Source of the DNA: Saccharothrix syringae
Lineage (GTDB): Bacteria > Actinomycetota > Actinomycetes > Mycobacteriales > Pseudonocardiaceae
Length of the DNA stretch: 64,000 nt
Assembly: GCF_009498035.1 (NCBI RefSeq)
Contig: NZ_CP034550.1
Coordinates: 8,866,001 to 8,930,000 of the forward strand
Direction: 5' to 3'
Below, piece by piece: positions 36,853 to 44,802 of this stretch (positions are counted from its first letter, which is position 1; every line of letters begins with the position of its first letter). Position numbers and translations under genes: made by a program. Under the pieces are notes generated by a model. That model was not told where the DNA came from. It was given only the letters and a program-made list of their open reading frames with translations, and did not search any database.

Positions 36853-39800
36853 TCAGTCCCGGCTGGCGAAGTCGGGTGGTTGCAGGGTCCTGGGCACGAC
36901 CAGGAAGTCGCCGGAGCGCACCGGCCCGAACCGCGGGCCGAGCACCGCCGTCGCCTCCAGCCTGCGCTGGCCGATGAGGTCGTTGTGGAACACCAGGAAC
37001 TGCGCGTCGAAGGTGCCGTCGGGGCGCACCGCGAACTCGCCGGGCGTCGGGGAGAGGCCCGCGGTCCAGGCGAGCCGGACGGTCGCGCCGGGCGGGAACC
37101 CGCGGCCGGTGGCGTGCGGCACGAACCCGGTGGGCCCGGTGCGCGGGTCGACCACCAGCTCCGGCTGCCGCACCAGCACGCGGGTGGTGGCGGTGTTGTC
37201 GGCCGGGTCGCTGTCCGGTCCGGTGCCCAGCACCGAGCCGCCCGCGGTGGTGTCGACCGCGGCGCGCGCGGGCAGGGCCACCCGCACCTCGGCCTCCTGA
37301 CCGGGTTCGAGGGTGCCCAGCGGGCACGTGGTGCAGCCGGCGACCGGCAGGAGCGCCGGCGGCAGCGAGGTGACCACGCGGACGTCGGTCATCGGCCGGG
37401 GCGCGCCGTTGCGGACCCGGAAGGACAGCACCAGGTCGTCACCGCCGACGAACGCCTCCGCCGGCAGCACGGCCACGGCCATCGACAGCGAGCCGGGGTT
37501 CTCCGGCGGCCGGACCCGCTCGGCGACCTCGACGGCGGCCTCGGCGCGGTTGTCGCCGGGGTTGACGTCGTCGGGCAGGGCCGCCGCCACGACGTGCCGC
37601 CCGGCGCCGGCGCCGGTGAGGGTGAGCCGGACCTCGGCGGTGGCGCCGGGTGCCAGGCGGCCCAGCGCGCAGCCGGTCGGGGCGCACGTGCCCGCGGTGG
37701 TGGTCACCGCGTCCACGCGCAGCCCGGCGGGCACGGTCAGCGCCAGGTCCGCCGCGCGCGGCGGGGCCAGGCCCCGGTTGGTCACGGTGAACCGCGCGGT
37801 GGTGGTGCCGCCGAACGCGACCGCGCCGGGCACGACCGCGCCGGTGACCCGCAGGTCGGGCAGGGGCCGGAACGCGGGCCGCTCCGCGTCCTCGCCGTCG
37901 AAGGAGACGAGCGGGGTCGGGTCGCCGCCCCCGGCCGGGATCGCCAGCACGCGAGCCGGGCTCTCGCCGTCGTAGCGCTGGAACGCGATCAGCTCGCCGT
38001 CCGGGGACCACGCCGGGTACCCGGGGTCGTCCTCGGCCAGGCCCCGGGCGATGCGCGATCCCAGGTCGAGCACGCACAGCCAGGACGACGAGGAGTAGGC
38101 GAGGCGGTTGCCGTCGGGTGACCAGGCGGGCGCGTCGTCGTCCTGCCCGCAGCCCTCGTTGAAGCGGGCGGTCAGGTCGACCTCGCGGCGCACGGCGGTC
38201 CCGGCCAGCTCGGCCAGCCAGATCGTCCGGAGGTTCTGCTCGCGCGGTTCGAACGCGGTGATGCCGGTGCTCGCGGTGGCGGTCCGGCCCGCCGAGGTGG
38301 CCGTGCACGTCACGGGGGTCAGGCCGACCGGGAACAGCGCGCCGGGCGTGGCGTCGCAGGTCGGGGTGAGCGGTGCGCCGGCGGCGTCGGTCGCGGTGGC
38401 GGTGAAGGGCACCGGCACCGGGGCACCGTCCGGGCTGGGCACGGCGTCCGCGCCGACCACGACCGTCGGGCCGGCGGCCTCGGTGACGTCGACGTACTGG
38501 TCGTGCGGTTGGGCGGGGTACCTGCCGTCGAAGCGGAACCGCACCCGGCAGCGCGGTGGGTCCGGCGACCGCGAGGACGCCCCCTGGTCCAGCCGCACGG
38601 TCTCGGTGAAGGTGACGTCGGTGTCGCCGGGCACGGTCGCCGAGGCCGGGGTGAACGAGATCGAGACGTTCGCCGGGCACTCCGCGACCGGCTCCACGGT
38701 CACCGGCACCTCGGCGATGCCCGCCTCCACGGCGGCGGCGACCAGGCCGGGCGGCGCGCCCTCCTCCACCAGGGAGCCGCCGGTCGCGTCCGTGATGGCG
38801 GTGGCCTGGCCCCGGGAGTCCAGGTGCTCGCCCGTGCCGGTCTCGACCGGGACGCCGACCACGTGGATGTGCCGGTTCTCGTCGCCCTCGCCGTGCGTGG
38901 TGAGGTCCTTGATGACGGTGTCGCGCCGCCAGTAGGGGCCGCACCAGTCCGGTTCGCCGGTGGGTTGCGCCGCGGCCGGCCGGACCGGCGCCCGCAGGCC
39001 CGGGCGGGCCGGCGTGGTCGGCGTGGTCGGCGTGGTCGGCGGGTCGGTCCACGGCGGGTCGGGGTCGGGTGACGACGGGTCGGGGGTCGGGTCCGTCGGC
39101 GGGCACTCGTGGCTGCTCGCGTCGCCCGCCAGCACCACGATCCGGCTCGTGTCGGGCTGCTCGAACACCCGGTCCGCGCCGCGCGCGACCTCGTGCAGGG
39201 CGTTGAACCAGTCCTCGGGCAGGTCCGGGTAGCCGTGCGAGGGGTCCACCACGATCGCGGCCAGCGCCGTGCGCACCGCCGCCCGGTCGCCCAGGTGCTC
39301 GACGAGCCGGTAGCGGCGTTCCCCGTCCTCGTAGTCCTGGTAGGTGGCCAGGCCGAACCTCGCGTCGGGCTCCTCGGTCTGGATGCGCCCCATCACGCCG
39401 TCCAGGTCGCTGGCCAGCTCGCCGACCGCGTGCTCCATGGACCCGGTGGTGTCGACCAGGAACAGGATCTCCGGCCGGGTGGGCACGGTCGGCGTGCGCA
39501 CGGTCGCCGAGGTGGTGAAACCGTCCGGTGTGGACCCGTGGACGGTGAACGGCCGGACGCGCGGCGTGGTCGGGTTCTCGCTGCGGCGGGCGAAGGCGAT
39601 CGAGTCGCCGTCCGGGGACCACGCCGGCTGGCTGTCGTAGGCGCTGACGTGGGCCGGGCGCGGCACGCGGGTGAGCACCGCGCCGTCGGACACCCGCACC
39701 ACCGAGATGCCGTTGTCGTCGGTGACCGCGATCATCGTGCCGTCCGGCGACCAGGTCGGTTCGCGCTCGCCCTCGCGGTCGCTGAGCGGGCGGGGGTCGG

Positions 39801-40122
39801 CGCCGTCGGCGTCGGCGATCATCACCCGGCCGGGGTCGTCGGTCGAGGCGTACCAGGCGGTGTAGGCGATCAGCGAGCCGTCCGGCGAGTAGGCCGGGTC
39901 GGACTCGTGCAGCGGCCCGGTGTCCGTGGTGGGTCGCGCGTCGCCGCCGACGGCGTCGGTGCTCCAGATGTCGCCGGGCCGGCCGCGGGACACGCCGACC
40001 CGGTAGGGCGTGAGCGGGTCCCGGGCCGCGGCCAGGACGGGCTGCGGCCGGCCCGCGGCGGCCGGGAGCAGGCCGGTGAGCAGGCCGGTGAGCAGCAGTG
40101 CGACCAGTGCCAGGTGCTTCAT
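36853..40122 (-). CDS. Secreted TolB-like/VWA/CARDB multidomain protein in the CIS operon
   Basis: 1089 residues with a signal peptide (about 1-24). It carries PD40/TolB beta-propeller repeats (PAYSPDGSLIAYTA, PTWSPDGTMIAVTD, PAWSPDGDSIAFAR), then a VWA domain with a MIDAS-like FLVDTTGSM (about 215-430) that includes a Pro/Thr-rich insert, then a HYR-like region, more PD40 repeats (PAWSPDGNRLAYSS) and three C-terminal CARDB/DUF11-type beta domains. It looks like an adhesive or scaffolding surface protein. The gene is 6 bp behind the zinc-ribbon gene, so it belongs to the operon; its role in injection is unknown. Confidence 0.8.
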   Translation of the reverse strand: MKHLALVALLLTGLLTGLLPAAAGRPQPVLAAARDPLTPYRVGVSRGRPGDIWSTDAVGGDARPTTDTGPLHESDPAYSPDGSLIAYTAWYASTDDPGRVMIADADGADPRPLSDREGEREPTWSPDGTMIAVTDDNGISVVRVSDGAVLTRVPRPAHVSAYDSQPAWSPDGDSIAFARRSENPTTPRVRPFTVHGSTPDGFTTSATVRTPTVPTRPEILFLVDTTGSMEHAVGELASDLDGVMGRIQTEEPDARFGLATYQDYEDGERRYRLVEHLGDRAAVRTALAAIVVDPSHGYPDLPEDWFNALHEVARGADRVFEQPDTSRIVVLAGDASSHECPPTDPTPDPSSPDPDPPWTDPPTTPTTPTTPARPGLRAPVRPAAAQPTGEPDWCGPYWRRDTVIKDLTTHGEGDENRHIHVVGVPVETGTGEHLDSRGQATAITDATGGSLVEEGAPPGLVAAAVEAGIAEVPVTVEPVAECPANVSISFTPASATVPGDTDVTFTETVRLDQGASSRSPDPPRCRVRFRFDGRYPAQPHDQYVDVTEAAGPTVVVGADAVPSPDGAPVPVPFTATATDAAGAPLTPTCDATPGALFPVGLTPVTCTATSAGRTATASTGITAFEPREQNLRTIWLAELAGTAVRREVDLTARFNEGCGQDDDAPAWSPDGNRLAYSSSSWLCVLDLGSRIARGLAEDDPGYPAWSPDGELIAFQRYDGESPARVLAIPAGGGDPTPLVSFDGEDAERPAFRPLPDLRVTGAVVPGAVAFGGTTTARFTVTNRGLAPPRAADLALTVPAGLRVDAVTTTAGTCAPTGCALGRLAPGATAEVRLTLTGAGAGRHVVAAALPDDVNPGDNRAEAAVEVAERVRPPENPGSLSMAVAVLPAEAFVGGDDLVLSFRVRNGAPRPMTDVRVVTSLPPALLPVAGCTTCPLGTLEPGQEAEVRVALPARAAVDTTAGGSVLGTGPDSDPADNTATTRVLVRQPELVVDPRTGPTGFVPHATGRGFPPGATVRLAWTAGLSPTPGEFAVRPDGTFDAQFLVFHNDLIGQRRLEATAVLGPRFGPVRSGDFLVVPRTLQPPDFASRD

Positions 40123-40128
40123 CGTCGG

Positions 40129-41652
40129 TCACCTCACCGCGAAGAACTCGATCTCGGCGAGGGCCACCTCGCTGCCCCGCAGCGACCGGTGGACCTCGAC
40201 CACGTGCACCTCGACCGAGGTCGCGCCCTCGCTGCCCTCGATCTTCACGCGCTGCTCGTCCGGCGTGTCCGCCAGCTCGACGTCGAACGTCCGGCCGGTC
40301 GGGTAGACCAGGTGCAGCTTCTTCGGCCGGTGCGCGGCCTGGAAGTCGTCCGGGTCGCCGGCGCGCACGATCGCCTGCCGCAGGTCGACCTCCTGGCCGA
40401 AGTCCAGGACCAGCGCCGGGGGACGCGGCTCGACCGGCGCGAGCCAGAACGTGTTCTTCGCGTTGTCCGCCGCCAGCAGCGCCGGGTGGCCGGCGGACTC
40501 GGCGGTGGCGGTGACCGAGGTCGGGTGGACCGGGGTCAGGTCGGTGGCGAACACGCCCTTGACGTCGTGGACCCGGTCCAGGGCCCAGGTGTTGACGGCG
40601 GACCGGACGGCCGGCGCGAGCCCGTACAGGCCGACCGCGGCCAGCAGGGCGGTCAGGAAGGACCAGCGCAGCACCTTGCCCACGCCCCGGCGCGCGTTGC
40701 CGCGGCGGTGGCGGGTGCCGGCCTTGGCGGGTGCCCGCTCGGGCAGCAGGCGGCGCCACCACTTCTCCGGCACCACGGCGGCTTCGGCGAGGGCGGAGCC
40801 GCAGCGGGAGCAGAACTTGCGGGTGGGGGTGTTGGCCTCGCCGCACTGGCCGCAGATCAGGTCGCCGGGTTGGGGTTGGCGGCGCTCGGTCAGGCGGGGG
40901 CGGGGCGGGGAGGGGGACTTCTGGTCGCTCGGCTGCATGGCGCCCGGTTGTTGGGGGGCCGGTTGTTGCGGGGCCGGTTGTTGCGGGGCTGTTGATGGAT
41001 AATCCGGTCCTGGCTGATCAATGGGTGGGAAACCGGGACCGGACTGACCCGCGGGCAGGAACCCCGGACCCGACTGACCCGACTGACCCGCGGGTGGAAA
41101 CCCAGGACCGGACTGACCCGCGGGCGGGAAGCCGGGACCGGATTGCCCAGTTGATGGATAACCCGGCCCTGCCTGCCCCGCCGGAGGGAATCCCGGACCG
41201 GACTGCCCCACCGGGGGAAACCCCGGCCCCGCCTGCCCCACCGGAGGAAACCCGGGACCAGACTGCCCCACCGGAGGAAACCCCGGCCCTGCCTGCCCCA
41301 CCGGCGGGAACCCGGGACCAGACTGACCGGTTGATGGATAACCAGGTCCCCCCTGACCCGCCGGCGAAAACCCCGGCCCCGCCCCACCGCTTGATGGATA
41401 ACCCGCCCCCGGCTGCCCCGCCGAAGAAACCCCCGCCCCCGACTGCCCGCCCGACCTGCCCGCCCCCGGCGGCCCGCCCGGCTGCCGCGGCGGTCCCGAC
41501 CTCCCGCCCCCGGGAGCCCCACCCCGCGGCATCCCGTTCCGCGGCTGGTCACCCGACCCCGGCTGCGGGTCCCACTCCAGGTAAGTCCCGCAGGCACCGC
41601 AGAACTCCGCACCCACCGCGCTCCGCTCACCGCACTGCGCGCACACGATCAT
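40129..41652 (-). CDS. Zinc-ribbon/collagen-like repeat/TM/discoidin-like protein (CisA-like candidate)
   Basis: 507 residues. First zinc ribbon (CAQC...CGAC, about 4-21); a Gly/Pro/Ser/Gln-rich region with about a dozen near-identical units such as GQSGPGFPPV (about 80-220); second zinc ribbon (CGQC...CSRC, about 267-285); one membrane segment (about 340-362); and a C-terminal discoidin/NADase-type glycan-binding-like domain (ALLAADNAKNTFWLA, VLDFGQEVDLRQAIVR) outside. The layout suggests a membrane docking protein with an outside glycan-binding head, like Streptomyces CisA, but this equivalence is inferred. The ATG overlaps the tail-protein stop (ATGA). Confidence 0.8.
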   Translation of the reverse strand: MIVCAQCGERSAVGAEFCGACGTYLEWDPQPGSGDQPRNGMPRGGAPGGGRSGPPRQPGGPPGAGRSGGQSGAGVSSAGQPGAGYPSSGGAGPGFSPAGQGGPGYPSTGQSGPGFPPVGQAGPGFPPVGQSGPGFPPVGQAGPGFPPVGQSGPGFPPAGQAGPGYPSTGQSGPGFPPAGQSGPGFPPAGQSGQSGPGFLPAGQSGPGFPPIDQPGPDYPSTAPQQPAPQQPAPQQPGAMQPSDQKSPSPPRPRLTERRQPQPGDLICGQCGEANTPTRKFCSRCGSALAEAAVVPEKWWRRLLPERAPAKAGTRHRRGNARRGVGKVLRWSFLTALLAAVGLYGLAPAVRSAVNTWALDRVHDVKGVFATDLTPVHPTSVTATAESAGHPALLAADNAKNTFWLAPVEPRPPALVLDFGQEVDLRQAIVRAGDPDDFQAAHRPKKLHLVYPTGRTFDVELADTPDEQRVKIEGSEGATSVEVHVVEVHRSLRGSEVALAEIEFFAVR

Positions 41653-42161
41653 GCCCCCACCACCTCCAGCTCCACCGCGACGTGCGCGGGCACCGCCGAG
41701 GCGATCGCCGCGTGCAGCCGGGTCCGGTCGACCTCCTGCGGCCGCGCCACGCGCACCCGGACGTGCACCCGCGCCGGGTTCTCCACCACCGGCAACCCCG
41801 GCCGGTCGGTCGACGTCACCCCGCCGCTGTCGCGCACCTCCACCTGCCCCCCGGTCAGCAGGGACACGTGCTCGGCCAGCCCGCGGCGCGTCCCCCGCCA
41901 CCGGTGCAGCTCCACCGCTCGCGCCACCAGCACCCGCCGCTGGAGCACCGACCAGCCCTCGCCGACGTCGAGCGCCACCCAGTGCGCCAGCCAGTCCAGG
42001 AAGTCCTCGGGCGCCAGCCGCGGGTCCAGGTAGCCGGCGAACCCGTCCAGCACGGTGAACACCGGCTCCAGCACCTCGTCCAGCGCGGCCAGGAACCGCT
42101 GGGTGAACAGGTCCTCCAGGTACACGGCGGGCAGCCGGTCGGCCAGCGGGTGCGGGGTCAT
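41649..42161 (-). CDS. Phage tail protein I-like baseplate component
   Basis: 170 residues, matching the short tail-protein family (P2 gpI-like, TIGR02242 type) found next to baseplate J in injection systems. Seen: LPAVYLEDLFTQRFLAALDE, FLDWLAHWVALDVGE, ELHRWRGTRRGLAEHVSLLT. It should form part of the baseplate wedge with the J-like protein. Stop/start overlaps of 4 bp on both sides show tight coupling. Confidence 0.88.
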   Translation of the reverse strand: MTPHPLADRLPAVYLEDLFTQRFLAALDEVLEPVFTVLDGFAGYLDPRLAPEDFLDWLAHWVALDVGEGWSVLQRRVLVARAVELHRWRGTRRGLAEHVSLLTGGQVEVRDSGGVTSTDRPGLPVVENPARVHVRVRVARPQEVDRTRLHAAIASAVPAHVAVELEVVGA

Positions 42162-44098
42162 CTCGCCACCCGCACCTGGTGGCCGTAGGAGAACGCCAGC
42201 CCGTTGGCGGGCAGGTCCAGCCGGGCCACCGCGGCGCCGCGCTCGCCGGTCACCGGGTTCGCGCCGAACAGCCTGATGTCCTCGACCAGCTCCACCCCTG
42301 GCAGGCGCTGGAGCACCGCGAACACCTCGCCGGACTGCACCGGCCGGCCGAACGGCCACCCGTCGCCGTCCGGGCCGCCGCTGACCGGGTTGAAGTAGTC
42401 GTAGAGGGCCTGCACGGCGCGCGTGCGCAGCACGTCCTCGGGCGTGCCGGCCCGCGCGCGCAGCTGCGCCACCACGGTGACGCCCTGGTAGAACGGCGGC
42501 TCCACGGACACCCGGGCGCCGACGCACCGGCGTTGCTCCAGGAACCGCTCGATCCGCTCGCGCACGTCCGCGCCCGGTTGCAGCGCGGCGAAGTCCGACT
42601 CCTCGTCCGCGGCCACCGACGGCACCACCAGCACCCGCACCGCCGACCCGGCCTCCCCGGCGGGCACGCACCGCACCCGCGCGATCTCCGGCGCGGCCTC
42701 GCGGGTCAGCAGCTCGTAGTCCTCGGCGGTCACCGCCCGGTCGCGGGTGCGCAGCAGCAGCGGCCCGCGCAGCGCCGCGTCCGCCACCGACTCGCCCGCC
42801 ACGCCGCCCGCCGCGGGCCGCCGGTTGGTCACCGAGCTGACGAACGGCACCGGGTCCCGCTGCACCCGCAGCAGCCCGCGCGCCACGTTGCCGCGCAGCC
42901 CGCCGCCGGTCCGGTACTCGGGCACGCGGACCGCGGCCGACTTGGCGGGCACCGCGCCGTAGTGGCGCACCCCGCCGCCGGGCTGCCGCACGGCCGGCCC
43001 GAACAGCACCTCGCCGCCGACGCGGTCGAGCACCACGTGCCGGTCCTGCGGCCCGGACTCGGCGAACGAGCGCACCTCGTGCCACCGCTCCCAGCCGTCC
43101 GGGCAGGCGACCTCCACGACCAGCGCGCCCTCGTCGACCACGACCGGGGTGCGGGCCAGCGGGAACCGCTGCCCCGGCACGCCCTCGGACACGCCCAGCA
43201 CCTCGCCGCGCACCACGTCGGCGTGCGTGGCCGCGGTGGTGCCGCCGATGGTGGCGGCGGTGACCGCGAGCAGCTTCGGCGGCCGCTGGTAGGTGGGCCG
43301 GTCCGGGCCCGGTTCGACGGCGCGGCAGCGCAGCCAGCCCGCGCGCAGCCGGGCCACCACCGACGCGGTGTGCGAGTGCGGCACGTGCAGCACCACGTCA
43401 CCGGGCTGGTTGAAGCCGCCGGTGCTGTCGCGGTCGACCTCGCACGGGCTCCACCCGGCGCCGTTCCACGCCTCCCAGGCCCACGGCGGGTCGCGCGGGT
43501 CCACGCCGCGGCCCTCGGCGTGCGCCTCGACGCGCAGCAGCACCGCGCACCCGGGCACGGCGTCGGACAGGCCGAACAGCACCGCGTCACCGGCGGCGGG
43601 CGGGTCGGCGAACACCTCGGGCGCCTTGCCGTCGCGCAATTCGTCGGTGCGGTCGGCGGGCGGCACGTCCGGGTCGGCCACCGCGGTCACCAGGTGCGCC
43701 AGCGAGCACGGCACGACGGTCAGCTCCCGGTCCACGGTGAACACCACCGGGTCCTCGACCTCGCTGCGCTCGGTGGCCACCTGCGCGCCGGCGGGCACCA
43801 CCACGGGCACGTCGCGCGGCGCGGACAGCCAGAACGTCACCTCGCCGCGCGCCGCGGTCGGCGGGAACAGCTTCACCCCGATCAGGTCCAGGAACCGCAG
43901 GTAGTGCAGGTCCGGCACGCGGTTGAGCCGGTACAGCAGCTCGTCGACCATGTGCGCGAACGCCTCGATCAGCGTCACGCCGGGGTCGGAGACGTTGTGG
44001 TCGGTCCACTCGGGGCAGTGCTGCTGGACGCGGCGCTTGGCCTCGTCCACCAGGTCCTGGAAGCGGCGGTCGTCCAGGTTGGGCGTGGGCAGGGACAT
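42158..44098 (-). CDS. Baseplate assembly protein (gpJ-like wedge)
   Basis: 646 residues, of the putative baseplate assembly family (TIGR02243 type, equivalent to Pvc11/Afp11 and P2 gpJ). N-terminal LPTPNLDDRRFQDLVDEAK and WTDHNVSDPGVTLIEAFAHM are diagnostic; the middle is a variable beta domain; the C-terminal half contains VTAEDYELLTREAAPEIARV and YDYFNPVSGGPDGDGWPFGR. It forms the baseplate wedge that holds the sheath before contraction. It overlaps the gp25 stop by 3 bp and the tail protein start by 4 bp. Confidence 0.93.
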   Translation of the reverse strand: MSLPTPNLDDRRFQDLVDEAKRRVQQHCPEWTDHNVSDPGVTLIEAFAHMVDELLYRLNRVPDLHYLRFLDLIGVKLFPPTAARGEVTFWLSAPRDVPVVVPAGAQVATERSEVEDPVVFTVDRELTVVPCSLAHLVTAVADPDVPPADRTDELRDGKAPEVFADPPAAGDAVLFGLSDAVPGCAVLLRVEAHAEGRGVDPRDPPWAWEAWNGAGWSPCEVDRDSTGGFNQPGDVVLHVPHSHTASVVARLRAGWLRCRAVEPGPDRPTYQRPPKLLAVTAATIGGTTAATHADVVRGEVLGVSEGVPGQRFPLARTPVVVDEGALVVEVACPDGWERWHEVRSFAESGPQDRHVVLDRVGGEVLFGPAVRQPGGGVRHYGAVPAKSAAVRVPEYRTGGGLRGNVARGLLRVQRDPVPFVSSVTNRRPAAGGVAGESVADAALRGPLLLRTRDRAVTAEDYELLTREAAPEIARVRCVPAGEAGSAVRVLVVPSVAADEESDFAALQPGADVRERIERFLEQRRCVGARVSVEPPFYQGVTVVAQLRARAGTPEDVLRTRAVQALYDYFNPVSGGPDGDGWPFGRPVQSGEVFAVLQRLPGVELVEDIRLFGANPVTGERGAAVARLDLPANGLAFSYGHQVRVAR

Positions 44099-44508
44099 CA
44101 GGCGCCCTCCTCGTCGGCCTCGTGCGGCGGGATGACGTAGAAGGGGAACACCAGGTTGCGGGGGTCGTTGGTGCCGCGCAGCGCGTACCTGATGTCGATG
44201 AGCAGGGTCCCCCGGTCGACCTCGTCGAAGCCGACCGACACGTCGGTGAGGGTGATCCGCGGCTCCCAGCGCTCCAGCGACAGCCGCACCTCGTAGGCGA
44301 TGCGGCCGGCGGTGGCGGCGTCGGCGGGCGCGAACACCAGGTCGTGGATGGCGCAGCCGAACTCGGGGCGCATGGGGCGCTCGCCGGGCGCGGTGGCCAG
44401 GATGAGCCGGATGCTCTCGACGACCTCGCGCCCACCGCCGACCAGCGCCACCGAGCCGGTCGCGTCGGTGTGCACGGGGAAGGCCAGGCCGCGGCCGATG
44501 AAGTCCAC
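44098..44508 (-). CDS. GPW/gp25 family baseplate protein
   Basis: 136 residues with the gp25 fold: GRGLAFPVHT, VVESIRLILATAPGERPMRP, FGCAIHDLVFAP. It is the conserved wedge protein that starts sheath polymerisation. The GTG at 44508 is 1 bp after the PAAR stop. Equivalent to Pvc9. Confidence 0.92.
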   Translation of the reverse strand: MDFIGRGLAFPVHTDATGSVALVGGGREVVESIRLILATAPGERPMRPEFGCAIHDLVFAPADAATAGRIAYEVRLSLERWEPRITLTDVSVGFDEVDRGTLLIDIRYALRGTNDPRNLVFPFYVIPPHEADEEGA

Positions 44509-44509
44509 G

Positions 44510-44791
44510 TCAGCCCCCGATCAGCACGGTCGGGCAGCCGAGGAGTATCGGCGCGCCGCAGGTCGCCAGGTCGCCCGTGCGGGCCGCGGGCCGGCCGCCG
44601 ATCAGCACCGTCGGGCAGCCGGGCGGCAGCACCGGCGACGGCGGGTGCGGCGGCAGGCCGGGGAACGAGCAGGTGTGCAGGCCGCCCACGGTCGCGGCGG
44701 GCAGGCCGCCGATGAGCACGGTCGGCACGCCCGGCGGCGCCAGCACGCCGGGGTGGCCGGTCGGGTCGCCGACCCTCGCCGCTGGTGGCAC
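44510..44791 (-). CDS. PAAR-like spike tip protein
   Basis: 93 residues built from three PTVLIGG units and GDLATCGAP/GGLHTCSFP segments, which is the PAAR pattern. It should form the sharp tip on the VgrG-like spike with bound metal (His and Cys present). GTG 44791 follows a GGGGGG ribosome site, 11 bp after the VgrG stop. No extra toxin domain is fused to it. Confidence 0.88.
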   Translation of the reverse strand: MPPAARVGDPTGHPGVLAPPGVPTVLIGGLPAATVGGLHTCSFPGLPPHPPSPVLPPGCPTVLIGGRPAARTGDLATCGAPILLGCPTVLIGG

Positions 44792-44802
44792 GCCGCACCC
44801 CC

